Shown: positions 26,642 through 39,174 of the stretch, one piece after another
Numbering within the stretch: the stretch's first letter is position 1
How the letters are laid out: each line of letters opens with the position of its first letter
Source of the DNA: Lutraria lutraria
Lineage: Eukaryota > Mollusca > Bivalvia > Venerida > Mactridae
Assembly (NCBI GenBank): GCA_964023205.1
Contig: OZ026841.1
Coordinates: 28,534,399 to 28,598,398 of the forward strand
Length of the DNA: 64,000 nucleotides
Direction of reading: 5' to 3'
The notes under the pieces: model-generated
What the model saw: only the letters and a program-made list of their open reading frames with translations
What the model was told of the DNA's origin: nothing
Database searches by the model: none
Made by a program: the position numbers and the translations under genes

Positions 26642-26791
26642 TACAGTTTGTCTTAATTTCTGTACATACAGCGTAATAAGTGACGTGTTTTTTCTCCATA
26701 TCAGCTTCAAGGCACATTTTATGCGATATATTTTTCAAATTTCAAATGAAATGCGGACATTTCATTGGACGAGAAATTAGGACAAACTGTA
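26642..26791. mobile_element. MITE, family F, TIR TACAGTTTGTC
   Basis: The start TACAGTTTGTCTTAATTTCT and the end AGAAATTAGGACAAACTGTA are 20-bp inverted repeats with one mismatch. The element is 150 bp and TA-flanked, with CAGT termini of Tc1/mariner type. The interior holds a second stretch (CATTTTATGCGATATAT) that echoes the arm of the neighbouring hairpin (TTTTATG.GATATAT). The two may therefore be parts of one larger element. Confidence 0.7.
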
Positions 26792-27305
26792 AAATCATAT
26801 AAACGCTTGCAGAATTCAGAATCATATGAACGCTTGCATAACGAACGTTTATTACGGAAACTCCCGATATCGAGGTCATCAACAGTCTAGCATATTGAAC
26901 GGTCAACAGTTCGAACCAAGACTCAAATTACAAATACACGTACTGGCAAATGTAACCCGGCGACAAATATCAAATGCGGGTCATTGACCTACTAGGTTCT
27001 TGGAACAGCTTATACGTAGTTAAATCATGTTTTACATTATTTACAAAGCTAACCTAATTAGTGGGTTGATTTACCTCCTACACATATTTCTGAATACAGA
27101 AAACAGTGTGTAGCATAAACGGCGCTCCTATAAATATAGAAGTGTACTTTTTGTCCTGCATTTAAATGTACGATATGTAAAAAGGGTTGCTTTGTATGTA
27201 CCTACTGAAAGATAAATCCCCGATCCATTGTTTTACCGCTTCTAACAAAATCCTTTGCATTACAGTTTGGGGTTTCAAGTACAAGTATGTAACGTAGTCA
27301 AATAA
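26792..27305. other. Non-coding stretch
   Basis: No gene. Near 26940-27000 there is a mildly GC-rich passage (TGTAACCCGGCGACAAATAT) of unknown nature. Confidence 0.4.
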
Positions 27306-27517
27306 TACTGTATTTTCATTTATTTTCGTTGGGCTCAATTTTCGTGTTTTTTTTACTAAAATGGCTATTTCGTGGGGACATAATTCGTGGAATTTGATTT
27401 TTGAATATAAATGCATTATCCCTGCATTTAAATTCGTGGGGATTTGATTTCGTGAATGAGTCGACCCACGAAATCCACGAAATTAAATCCCCAACGAAAA
27501 TTAATGAGTCCGCAGTA
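27306..27517 (+). mobile_element. MITE, family C (palindromic, TTTTCGTTGG type), copy 3
   Basis: It begins TACTGTATTTTCATTTATTT and continues TTCGTTGGGC. It ends CCCCAACGAAAATTAATGAG, then TCCGCAGTA. It carries the same internal blocks as copy 2: ACTAAAATGGCTATTTCGTG, TTCGTGGGGATTTGATTTCG and GAGTCGACCCACGAAATCC. It is the best preserved of the three and is non-coding. Confidence 0.8.
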
Positions 27518-29601
27518 CCTCACACCATGCACATTTAGAGTTTTCGGTTTCCTAGTATCAAGTTAATTAAGTAAATTCTTGCTCGCTGTGTGAAATCGTA
27601 ATTCTCTTAATAAACGTTAACATAATACGACCTAATCTGACCTTCTATGTCCTCATCCCGACATTTTGTAGATGTTCATGTATATGATTACTTTTTTTCT
27701 ATAAACCGAAACACGTCCTGCGATAATCTTCCCCTGAGTAGTTCTATTGTTAGATAATTCAATTAATTGTACAAACGTTCACCGAACACCCACGCGAAAG
27801 CCGTCTTTTTACAATAGAATACTGATGGTTGCTTCAATCTCCAGTCTGCAAACACCCACATGTTCGATACGAACTGTACTTGTCACAATTCTGGGAGATT
27901 CTTTACTTCGGCAGTCATAAACACAAACAAATGTAATAGTGACTGCACAATACTTTTCATGCCCCCGCCAATCGGAAAGGCGGAAGGGCATAAAGTGCTG
28001 TCCTCGTCCTTCTTTCAAATTTTAGTTTCCGAGCTCAAGAAATATTTCATTGATTGACTTCATATTTTACATGAATGTCTATAATAATAACATACAGGTT
28101 CAGTTCGATTTCCGTTAAAATCCAAACATTTTCACTGGGGTAAAGGCCCTTTTTTTACCTAGCTGTCAGTGGGGTATTCGTGTCGTCCGGACACATTTCA
28201 AGTTTAAAATATACGACACCATAATAGATGTCCTTATTCATATCTCTTACTTAACATGGTCAATATTTATTCTCGGGTCATGAAAAAAGCTTTGCGTTTG
28301 TCAATATGCTAAAAATCTCTGAGGTGTATTCGGAACATTTCATGCAAATTAACGAGGAAAAATGTTCATTTTTTGGTGCGAAATATGTTTTTAATGTTGG
28401 CCTGCTGCTGAAATATAAGACAGCACTGCGCAACTTTAATGCATTGTAATTTGTAACTTTGTAACAATGTATCCATTGACTGGGATTTAAAGTATTAGAA
28501 GCTGGGTCCGAAATAAACTAAGATCAGTAATTCAATTTTCATTGCTATATTGTAGTTAAGTCTTCACAATGTTGTAATACAGATTTCTAATCTACTTTTA
28601 AAGACAGTTTCAATCTTCCAGACTGATATGATTATGTTATATGGCATACGCTTTATGACTGAAAAGAAAGAGAAAAATCACAAAGCCAGCAGGAGTGCCC
28701 AAGACACGTAATAGAAGAAGCCGTAGTCAGCATTCTGCTAATGGTATGCTTCCTGTAATTTGTTGTCTGCGTGTTCGATTTTTTTTGTCCTTTTTTTTAT
28801 TTATTAGCTGTATGAAGAACGATATAAAACAATGTATACATCATATACAAACTTGACCTTATATATATTAATTAAATACATAAAAAAGAACATTTTATAG
28901 AGCTCTGAAACTTAAACTAAACACTATAATTGTCTAAAGAAATTCTTACAGTATATTCAGTATAAGTTAGTGCGTGTTCGGTCTTAACGTTATCATAAGT
29001 TTAAAACAGCGGACAATAACAAAATCTTGCCACAGTCGAATGGAAAGTCAAAACAAAATAAATACATACTCAAAGAAATAAATAAACATGATAAGGCATA
29101 TGAATAAACAAAAGAAATAAAAAGGTTAGAGGCTTGGAGCACTATCTTGTTAGTTACACAATACAAATACAATGCAACAAAATGGTAAGACTATTTTGAC
29201 GACTATTATGTCAATTATTTTGTCTTTGAATTGAGAAGAAGAAAAAACAAGAAGAACAGTTACTATTAAATCAAACAAGAAGTAGTTACGCTGGGATATA
29301 AATGAGAAATGTCAAATGCTGACAATTATTTCCATGAGAGTAAAAAAAATCAGCTTCAGAAATTATCCCACGTCATTTCTCCCCGTCGTTGACAAACATA
29401 TTGAGAACCTGACGCGAAAAATGAGCATAACTGTAGAGAAGTTTGAATATGAAAGATCAGTAAAATGTGACTCCTTAGTTTATTTATTCCTCCTGTTGAA
29501 GAGGTTCGTCGCGAAGCCATTTTTACAAACTAACGCCGTATAAGTGTCTGCGTTTTATTATGCAATGGAAATCGAATTAAAAGATGTGATTATTTATCTG
29601 G
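27518..29601. other. Non-coding stretch with one possible short exon
   Basis: No supportable gene. At about 28662-28741 (+) a basic, Ser/Arg-rich reading (KITKPAGVPKTRNRRSRSQH) runs up to a plausible splice donor (AATG|GTATGC). It is in frame with a stop just upstream and has no matching acceptor, so it is only a weak exon candidate. Confidence 0.35.
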
Positions 29602-29680
29602 GGCCCGTTTTATCAACATGTCTTACGACAATCTTAGCCGATTTTTGTCGTAAGTTTCTGTCTTAATATAAGACGGGCCG
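29602..29680. repeat. Imperfect double hairpin, GGCCCGTTTTAT...ATAAGACGGGCC
   Basis: The outer pair GGCCCGTTTTAT / ATAAGACGGGCC and the inner pair CTTACGACAA / TTGTCGTAAG are separated by short unpaired parts, giving a 79-base palindrome-like structure. It may be a very short MITE or foldback element. Confidence 0.6.
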
Positions 29681-31249
29681 CTGGCGCTTGGTCTAAAACA
29701 AGGACACACAATCTGCAATCGTATGCTAATCATTACTGATTGTTATTAAACAGCAATAAAACTGAGCGATATAACAACAACAAAAGATTGTTCAAAGAGC
29801 TTGGCATTATTTTCATATCAAACATGCAGTGAAATATAATACTGTATGTATAGGGCGATAACTGAAAATAAGAACAATGCCGGTGATCTAATTTGACATT
29901 ATCGAACCGCAGTCTAATGATTGACGACAGAGATGTGAGTACGTCTAAGTGAATTCAGGTTACATGCTCAGATGCATAAACACTATCTACCGAGTAGACA
30001 GATTTTTAATTTAATTAATGAAGTCTGTGAAACGTGAGAATACGCTTTAAAGGATGTCTTCCATTAACAATGCATATTGTGTTTAATTGATTCAATTTAT
30101 GGACCTCTCACAGGACATTATCTTTCAGATATTCAACAATAAATCACTACACAGTGTATTCATTCACTGAGCAGTATACATAGACTACATGTCACGTGAT
30201 CTTCATCTATTTCATTGAATTGTATGTCAACATTACGTATTACTTCTCAGTGGGTATTCGTTCTAGGTATCTGTCTGTTTTATAATAACCTTGTTTAATT
30301 AAGTATGTGTGCGATCTTGATTTGGGCCCACACCTCTTAGGTCTATGTCACACTTGAAGGTCAACGTTAATTATGGAGTGCAAATGTGTTTCGCGCAAAG
30401 CCGAAGGCGTTAAGTACAAGGTCAATGTCACATTTGAAGTCTAAAGAACACATATGGGGCGGTAACATGAACACGGCTGTTGAGATATTTGTCGCGTCTG
30501 TGAGGGCTCGAGTTGTCTATATACACCGAAAACAATTATCAATCAGCAGGAAGATTTCTCAGAACTACGTCTCACAATCATTAGTACATCACCATCAACC
30601 CATTGTTCAACGTTGTTGAAAGCTTCATCTAGTTATTGTAATCATCTATTGTTAAAGATATCAATGATAGAGTTAGCGAGGCAGCCATGTCGAAACGTAC
30701 CAAGAGGGTATAAGTAAACAGTCAAATTTAAAGTAGACCAGGCGAATTTTTGATAATGTACTATTGATTACAGTTAAGGTTGCACAAATAAGAAAATGAA
30801 ACCAACTATGTCATGTTATTGTAAGGTTTTACATATTCCACTGTATAATATCCAAAATTGATACGTATATATTTGTTCGGAGAATCAATCACCAACATTA
30901 TACAAAACAGATGCGCCGCCTAAATGATGGAAAAAGTGTGACAGATATGAAAGGTCACATCGCACCAAAATTCCCTAGAGAGCCGATAAACCTCTTATTC
31001 AGCGTATTTATAGATCTTAGCATCCTATGCTATGAGAGCTAAAAGTGTATTTAGATGCTACAACTATACTGAGGAAAGTTTTCTCGTCGGTAATAAGACG
31101 ATTTTGTTGGAGAATATTTTCTTTATTTTAAATTTCGAGTTTATATAGACCTACACTGAGTCGACTTTTAAGTTGTCATCTTTGTAAAACTCGATTCCTG
31201 GAAGAATCTTCCCCATGAAATCGAATAATTCTTAGATATAATATACGTA
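29681..31249. other. Non-coding stretch
   Basis: No gene. At 30345-30440 two diverged direct repeats (ATGTCACACTTGAAGGTC and ATGTCACATTTGAAGTC) resemble the 'AAGGTCAAGGTCAC' repeats frequent in mollusc genomes. Confidence 0.4.
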
Positions 31250-31383
31250 TACAACGCAACCTCTCCAAAGCAACGCCATTTGGGAGCAGCAAAGGTATGT
31301 TTTTGTATAGAAGTTTTTGCTGTAGAGAGGAATTAGCAGAAGTTTCGTGCAGTTGAAAAAACATCTGGTGAGGTTGTGCTGTA
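31250..31383 (+). mobile_element. MITE, family A, short copy
   Basis: The left end TACAACGCAACCTCTCCAAA, followed by GCAACGCCATTTGGGAGCAG, and the right end GGTGAGGTTGTGCTGTA match the family A termini. The copy is 134 bp and lacks most of the right interior (no GGCCGCTCTGG block). Confidence 0.75.
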
Positions 31384-34300
31384 TAAACAAATCAATGTTA
31401 CAAGTTTATTTCGTAAACAAAGGCCACCAGCCCAAAATACACATATATACATATTCACAAAATTAGTTAATATGTATTGTTGTGTCCACAGCAAATTTAA
31501 AGAAATTAAAGTCTCAATGATACTGAACAAAAGAAACAGTATATAACGATGTACCAAAGCACACAACCGTACTAATTTTTAATTCCGTACCATAACCAAA
31601 TCATCAAGGTCTTTAATTTGACAAGATATAAGTAATACAATATTGATATGAATAATTGTGCATAAGCTGATTGCATTACAAGTAATAGAAAATAACATTT
31701 CATGAAATGACAAGACAAAAGCATAGAAATGTGACTTCAAATGGAATGGCATAATACATGCAGAATGAGAATTCTACCAGTATATATAAATACAATATTA
31801 GTTTGTAGACTAAAAGATCACGCAAATGTTCAGCGGATATGTAAAGAGTGTGTATACTGATTTGCCAAAAACTTGCCAAAAGGTGAAAACATAACAACGC
31901 AGATTATCCACTTTTTGGTACGCATTTAGATTCCTTTCGCATTTGCAATTGCAGTATAAAGGTCTATGAAAGCATTGTAAGTACAGTAATTAAGTTTGAC
32001 ACAAATGCACGTATTTGTGGATTCCCAGATAGGTATAATTGTCTGTAGAAAAACATCTCAAACCAAAGTTCCTAAATTTACAAGGTTGATAATGTGTGTT
32101 TAGCATTTCTAAGAAATGTGGAATGGTAATAAACTTTCGTGTCAGACACTGATATGAACAAAATTAGGCTTGTAGTACTCAAGTTGTTCTGTAAATTATG
32201 TAATCGGGTGGATCAAACTGTATTTTAAACGAATACATCTCTATACATTATATTATGCATATACATGCATATATGCAGTATGATAGATTGATGGATGGTT
32301 TATCGATGTATTATGTAGAAATGGTCTAGTTATTTTGGTTGTTTGTTTTTCGGGTGGGTGGGTGGGGGTAACTTCGGTTCAAAGATATTTTAAGATACTA
32401 CTTTAAGGGGAAGACCCCGGGCGTTTACCTGGGTAGAACTATTAACCTTACCCATGTAGTCGGACATATGTGTCTGGTCTGGTGTAATCCACAATCGCTT
32501 CAGTACCCATATGTCTGGATGTATATAATGAAACTAAGAGATATATGCTTTTATTTAACTTTGAGACAGGTGTTTATATTTTATCGGTTCTGTATGTCTT
32601 AACTGAAAGCCAGAATGGCTAAAACTGTTAATAAGAGTTCAACAGAGTGACAGTATTTGTACACCCTGACGTATGGGCAGAAATAAAACAACTGTGTTGA
32701 CACAAGGGGGCGAATTAATTAGACATAATGTTTGGTATGATAACAGCATGAGTTATAACTATACCAATGATGCTAGACATTAATCTGGTCATATAAAATA
32801 AAACTTACATACTTCTGGCACTTGTTCTACAGAAGTAACGGTATACTAAATCAACGTTGATAGCCTCGTGTCCAAATGTTTTAAATTTAATAGGTTAATT
32901 AGACCTGTAAAACAACAGGTGCTTGTCTTTTTCATAAATGACGATAACTTTTTCAACTAAATCATCACAGATAAAACATGGATGATATAATAAAGTAATA
33001 TATGCTACTCGTAGCAAGGCTACTGATAGCATTGGGCACAGATGTGTGTAGTATTATTAAATGTAAATCAAAGTACTGAAAGTACTGTCGGACTTGATTT
33101 TTGCCATACGAGGCAAAAGGGAGAAATGTGTACCCACATCGTTTGAGCCATACAAATATTTTAACATTTAAAATTGCGGACCGATTTTTCATTCATATTG
33201 AAATGCAGGTCATATGCATGTAGGTAAATGACATACGCTAGGGCTTTACTATAGTCCCTTTGCTAAAATTTTAAAATGAAAAAAAACTGATATTGGAAAG
33301 TTTAATGATTAGCACATTAATTGAAGACAATTTAATTGCATTAAAAACTCTTTATTGTACACAAACTAGTGACCAACACTTCAGTAACAGTAAATACAAA
33401 CATTGATTATTCTGGGTTTAACACAACAGAACATCGTCGCATTGAACACATTCAGGGTCACTCAGATCAAAAAGGTCCTGACACAGTAGAGTAAGACCTA
33501 TATGACCTATAGTTAATCCGATGTTGCATGAAATTCAGACGTGATTATGTTATTCTAAATAATCTGGCGTAAAAGGAACTCTTAAACTGTAATTTTTAAA
33601 AGCACGTATCCAGTAATTTACGTTCGTATTTAGCGACTCGAATTATTATTCGTAAGCCGCAGTTTAAACATTCAACCTTCGATGTTTACCTAACATGAAC
33701 TCATTCAATAAATCAAACTCCCCACACCGGTTACGCTTTGCTACTAGGCACTGCGGGGAGTGAGTCTATAAATAGCGATTCCGTCATCAAACTAACACTA
33801 GTTGGTGTGAATATCACGGAAATACGATTAGATGAGAATTCCCTTTATAATATTAAGAAATGTTAGAAAGGCACAAAACACATACATCGATGGTAGATTG
33901 TTGCAAATGCATGAATACGTCCGTAGAGATGTTTCTGAACTATCGAACGAAAACCGAAAGTAGAACTACTTTTACGGCAAGATATTTTATTGGACAGTGA
34001 ATACGCGGTTTTAATTCTACGCATTTGAATATCTCATGTATCTACCGACAAGCACTTATTTAGATACATGACTCTTTCCATGTAGTTACAATAAAATGAT
34101 TTGAAATATATTTACATCTGACACACTTAATTGGGGAAAGATTCCAGATACTTCTATATAATCACACCATTTAGTTGCGTACTATTTCCTTCATGCGCCA
34201 TTCTTTTAACCAAGCTGTTATGGAGTCCAGCGACAAATTTTGATCAACGATTACCAAGGACTTGATTTTGATAAAAATCAAGTCCAAAAATAACTACATC

Positions 34301-34483
34301 GATTACTGCCGCTAAATTGAATGGTGCAGCACTCGTTTAATAAATGTAAAAATTATATATTTTGAGCTTCTAATATTAAACCATATTCCTACTGTCAATA
34401 TTTAGATAGATTTATTTACAAAGGTTGCATATGACTTGTTTTATGTTATACAGATACGAAAAGGGAGACATAGAAAACAAAAT
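31384..34483. other. AT-rich non-coding stretch
   Basis: About 3 kb with no supportable gene. A short GC-rich passage lies at 32395-32440 (AAGACCCCGGGCGTTTACCT). A short stem (CTCCCCACA / TGCGGGGAG) lies at 33719-33762. Confidence 0.4.
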
Positions 34484-34645
34484 CACATAGAGAGCATCCC
34501 ACCTTTCCCAGAACGCGGCCCTCCCCTACATCCCACAATCTCAAAATCATTCAACACACAGTGACCATACAAAACTGGAGAAATAAAAACTCAGTTGCTA
34601 GGAGGGTAACGCCTTGAGACGGTCTGTAGCAAACTTACAAGAGAT
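34484..34645. repeat. Unclassified dispersed repeat, copy 2
   Basis: Partner of 4490-4665. The shared block is ATACAAAACTGGAGAAATAA, then GGAGGGTAACGCCTTGAGAC, then GGTCTGTAGCAAAC. It is old and diverged, and its class is unknown. Confidence 0.4.
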
Positions 34646-35514
34646 TCGACCTAGACTTGTTGGACCAACCGCGCACATACCCCTCCCTGGGAAAACTGTT
34701 CGACGTCTATGAAATGCAATAGTTGATATTGTAATTACCGGTTTCATACAATATATAAATTACATTATTTGTACTATGGACCTTCTATTATAAAAAGTAT
34801 TTCTAAAGTACAAAACCATTAGCGTTGTATGGTGCACCATTCCTAGTATTTGTGTTACCTTTAGAAGACATTGTACTCAATACGTGAACACATTTCTATA
34901 CGCTTTTTAAGGACGATATGCCATTATCAAGTATACTGATTCTGTTTAAGGTATATGGCGTGTCACTGTTCATCTGATCATGTCATTGAGAAGTGATACA
35001 CATACACTATTGCATCTTTTATAAGGACAATGTAGGCGATGTCAGTTGTTCCCCACCTTTATCATGTTACGGGCTATTTATAGGCTATATTTAGTCACAA
35101 TATCATACAGATAACATAATAAAACCAATGATGGAGTATCGATATATAGATAACGTACCCCTGAGAAACCTTTAATAGGAAATAATTGCGTGTGCAAATT
35201 CGATGACCAAAACACATCCGACCAACATACAGTTGATTACGATGGATCTAATATCAATAAATATCAATAATAATGTTAGCGTATGGAGATGTTTACGTCA
35301 AACTCATATACAAACTAATCTGATTTCTTTGATAATGACATTAGATAGAAAATAATTAGGACCAGAAAAAGTTGCGTCTTCGGTTTCCCGGGCAGACCCG
35401 CTGTGATGCCAGTCTTAGAGTTTCTTAAAGCAACAATACAGTACAGAAATACTTTTGGACAAATCGCTCATAGAAATACGAAAGATTCAGAATCTAGTTG
35501 TATTTTTGAAACAC
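34646..35514. other. Non-coding stretch
   Basis: No gene or repeat that I can support. Confidence 0.4.
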
Positions 35515-35765
35515 AATGCCCCTCCGGGTGACCTTGACATTTGACCTACGGACCTGAAAATGCACAGGTCATGTAGAGGAACTAACATTGAAGTTTGATG
35601 ACTCCAGGTGGAAGCGTTTTGATTTTGTAGGCAAGGTCACAGTTTGGTACAAAGTCTATACCAAACTTTAACCTCGCCTATAAAATCAAAACGCTTCCAA
35701 ACAGACAAACAAACAATCAGACGGGTCAAAAACAATATTGCTCAACTATCGGTACGGGGACATAA
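35515..35765 (+). repeat. Dispersed mollusc-type repeat, family D, copy 1, with internal hairpin
   Basis: Landmarks in order: TGACCTTGACATTTGACCT, TGAAGTTTGATGACTCCAGG, GTGGAAGCGTTTTGATTTTG, AAACAGACAAACAAACAATC, AACAATATTGCTC and GGTACGGGGACATAAG. The same order occurs at 40145-40348. Unlike that copy, this one has an inverted duplication at 35609-35699. There TGGAAGCGTTTTGATTTTGT is followed about 45 bases later by its complement, making a hairpin of about 40-bp arms. Confidence 0.65.
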
Positions 35766-36454
35766 GGTTTTTGGACACTAACCCTGTATTTGTCAGGAAG
35801 CCGTTACCATGGCGATTTCTAACCTAGTCAGAGTATAACATATTTCCCGAACTACATACAAGTTCACTGTACGACTTACAGTTGTTTACAAGATAAGACA
35901 ATAAACGATAGCTTTCGAAGTATACATATTTCAATCTATTTACATAATTATGTGAATTTAATCGTCATTTCAATTGTATTGTGATGTTATTTCCTCCGAT
36001 GTCTGAGACTAATGTGCGTATTATTCGCAGTAAATGCGATATTAAATCGCATTTCTCAGATCTACTTTCCATTATGTAAATAGTGTACACAATAAGGATG
36101 AGTCTTTAATAGCTAAAACAATCAAAGAAATGAAAGCTATACGGCTGATGTTGGATTTGTTGTCTGGACCACAGACAGCATTGGTCATTTACACCCATAT
36201 TAACGTATCAACGGACACATTTATAGAAAGAGCTGATTGATTGATTATTAATTGCATCATTTTCATGAGAAACATTATGATATTGACAGTACTACATGTA
36301 ACAATCATCTCTGTGAGTATTATTCCTTAATCTCAAACGCTGTGTAAATAATGTAACTATGGAAAAGGAATTAAGTCCCGGATTCTGATCTCATTATGCT
36401 TAGACGTACTGATAATGCCAGCATTATTATGTGATTCAGAAAAATATAAAAATG
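35766..36454. other. Non-coding stretch
   Basis: No gene or repeat that I can support. Confidence 0.4.
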
Positions 36455-36560
36455 AGATCGCCTCCGTTGTCGAGTGGTTAAGGTCGCTGACTTCAAATCA
36501 CTGTAACCTCTCACTGATAGAGGGACGTGGATTCGATCCCAGCTACCGACTAAAGTAAAC
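36455..36560 (+). repeat. tRNA-derived SINE, head only
   Basis: Box A (TTGTCGAGTGGTTAAGGTCG), the anticodon-like region GACTTCAAATC, a long variable arm and box B (GTGGATTCGATCCC) are all in place, in the order of a Ser/Leu-type tRNA. The body seen in the copies at 55.8 and 62.9 kb is absent: the sequence turns unique after CAGCTACCGACTAAAG. It is not a functional tRNA: the acceptor ends do not pair convincingly and the same head recurs in longer SINEs. Confidence 0.8.
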
Positions 36561-37205
36561 AAATCGCGAAATAATAAAAATGTGAAAGTAAATTATTGTA
36601 ATTGTCCCGTACAGCCATGAAACAACATCACTTATAATATAAAGCATAATCTACAGAGAAAAACAGTTCCTGGAGATTCTCAATACCTTATCAAATGTCT
36701 CTCCCACTCAGATACTTGTTGTATCACGTTAACAAGATCTAACACGAAGATAGAATTAACCGTCTCATTTAGTAATCTCAAAATACACATTAGAATCTGC
36801 AGTATCGCTTAAATGATAAAATATCGGAGCACCTGTAGATAAAAGACTACAATTTGAATCGTGTTCGCGTACATGAAAATGTACATTGTGTTAGCAGAAA
36901 AATCACAGCTGCTACCAAAACAAATAGTTCGTGGCGTCATTCGTCGCTTTGAATACAGTTCAACTGTTTAACTAGCCCAACAATACAGAATAAAGCTCTA
37001 TCATCATTCAAGTCAGTATTAATTTTATTATCTAATTCTATCGCGATGTAAGTAATTCAATTGATTTCCAGTATACCTGTGTTTTGTAAAGAGTGGCTTA
37101 AACGATTAGTCTGCACAAATTCTTCTAAATATACAATTATACAATGTTAAAAACCATCTGTGAATAAATACCACTCTGTGATAAAGGCTAGTAGCTTTAG
37201 AAATA
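36561..37205. other. Non-coding stretch
   Basis: No gene or repeat that I can support. Confidence 0.4.
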
Positions 37206-37386
37206 TACAGTTAAATCTGTGTCAGTGATCACCTCCGCATTAAGGCCACACTGTGACAAAAGACCACATTTAAAAAATCTTCATTGATTTTTAAAAACAA
37301 AAGGACCTCCGAATGAAGACCAACTGTCAATAGAGGTCACATTTTGTCTTCCCTAAGGATGGTCTTTGTTCACGGGTTTGACTGCA
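37206..37386 (-). mobile_element. MITE, family B, TIR CAGTCAAACCTGT, diverged copy
   Basis: On the minus strand it starts TGCAGTCAAACCCGTGAACA, then AAGACCATCC, matching the starts at 55452 and 58567. The opposite end (TACAGTTAAATCTGTGTCAG) is the inverted partner. About 181 bp, non-coding, with an AT-rich middle. Confidence 0.75.
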
Positions 37387-39174
37387 CTTACTAATATAAG
37401 CAATCAATGGTTTATCCTAACCTCAGAAAATTGGCCACCTCGTGTAAAAAATATCTTTACGCTCAAAAAGTGTTCTTAACAAACAGGTGGAACTATATTT
37501 CATCTTTTAAAATCTTAGTCATCATAGTTTTGATCAATCTAAAAACATTGTATTAAAATTAATCATTAATTAAAAATGGCAACAGATTTCACCTACTTCC
37601 ACCTCACTCACAAGACCTTAAATGGCATTGTATGCATGCACGTTTATTTATTTCTCCTTTTCAATATCATAGTTGACATCCATACAGACTGACTTGAATG
37701 TAGTAAAAGTTGTCACTGATGTTAACCATGTGTGTATAATTTAAACTAGGCATTGGCGGATATTAACATTGGTATGCCATACTCAGCATTTGCATTTAAA
37801 AATCATTGTCTTAAGAGATCACTTTTTGTCTGACCAGTGGACGGTCTCTTAACACAAGATTATTTATATCGAAATAGAGAAAATGTAATAATTCTTACTC
37901 TAATTTGAAAGTTTCTCTCGTAAATAGATTGAATTATCTAAAAATAGCTATCAAATAAATTACAATACTAGTTGTTACAATACTACATTTTAATGGTATT
38001 TTGGTAGATACCGCATTAAAACATTTTAAGAATATTTACAGTAGTAGCATAGGTTTTAGATAAGTTTATTCATATACAATCATGTAAGCCATATGGCCCA
38101 TGAGGATACATGGTATAATACAATGACAGGTGGCCAGTATCAGTGTTTGGTTCACAATAAATCTGTATGAAATGAACAGTCTATTGTACACACATATCCG
38201 ACCAATCAGATCGCTAGATACATCACTCGCACTTGACTCAAAATGGCCTGCATCGTAGTTAAATAACGAAATGAACACTGTTTTACCGTTCTTTACAGTT
38301 ATTAGATATAATTGAATGAATGTTTTGGTGGATGAATATCTTATAGTTTTTCTGAATGACATGTGTAGCTTCTGCGCACGCATTTTATGCTGAAACAACG
38401 AGATTCGATGTTCCACATTGTTTGGCATATAGACATATAGTAGGCTTTTCACCTTGATAGTAATATAAGCTCAGTGACGGGATTTGTTTTGTGAATCAAA
38501 CAATGATACAGCCACCTGTGAATACAATGGCATCGCAGAATAAATGAAACATATATAGATATCATCAAGTCAAAATACAATACATTGTACCTTACTGATA
38601 CACTTCACACCTGTAAAGGTTATAACTTACTGATTGGGAACAAATCGAAATGTTTCATTTTATCAGTTTTGTCTGATTTTTGTATTTTGTATTATTTTGC
38701 TTCTAGTGATTGATATTGTGTTTGAATCGATTAAACAAGTCGTTAACTTGATAAATAACGTGTATCTTAACATTAATTCTATATAATCAGTCACCATAAA
38801 AAAGCGAAAACAAAGATGTATACGAAGATATGTTAAGACAAGAAGTATGACATACTCACTAACAAAATAAGCTTTCCGAGGATCAATAAGGTTTGGTGTC
38901 ATTAACAAGAGAAATAAAAATTATGTCAACCATCTTTGTGTGGTTTTCTCATTTGTACTTGTTTATTGTATAAAAGGTCTTTTATTAAAGCCAGAAATAC
39001 TGGAAAAAACGAGACATTTAATTGAATTCTTATTTTTTATGACGGAGTAAAGACAAAAATTAATAATCTGGTAGTAATATGATAAACTAAGAATAAGTCT
39101 GTTTCGTTTACTTTATTGCGTTTATATCAGTTTGTCTTAAGCTCAAATAAGCGGATACAGCGGCAAGAAACTGG
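37387..39174. other. AT-rich non-coding stretch
   Basis: It contains the longest open frame outside low-complexity sequence (38066-38452, minus, 128 codons). I do not annotate that as a gene: it has no recognisable domain, its composition follows the AT bias, and one such frame is about what chance gives in 64 kb. Confidence 0.45.

Noticed and set aside
36455..36560. Functional tRNA gene (Ser/Leu type)
   Set aside because: Boxes A and B are good, but the same head heads longer SINE copies at 55.8 and 62.9 kb and the acceptor stem is not convincing.
38066..38452. 128-codon minus-strand open frame, the longest outside simple repeats and the array
   Set aside because: At this base composition about one frame of this length is expected by chance in 64 kb on both strands. 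I see no recognisable domain, no promoter and no splice context.
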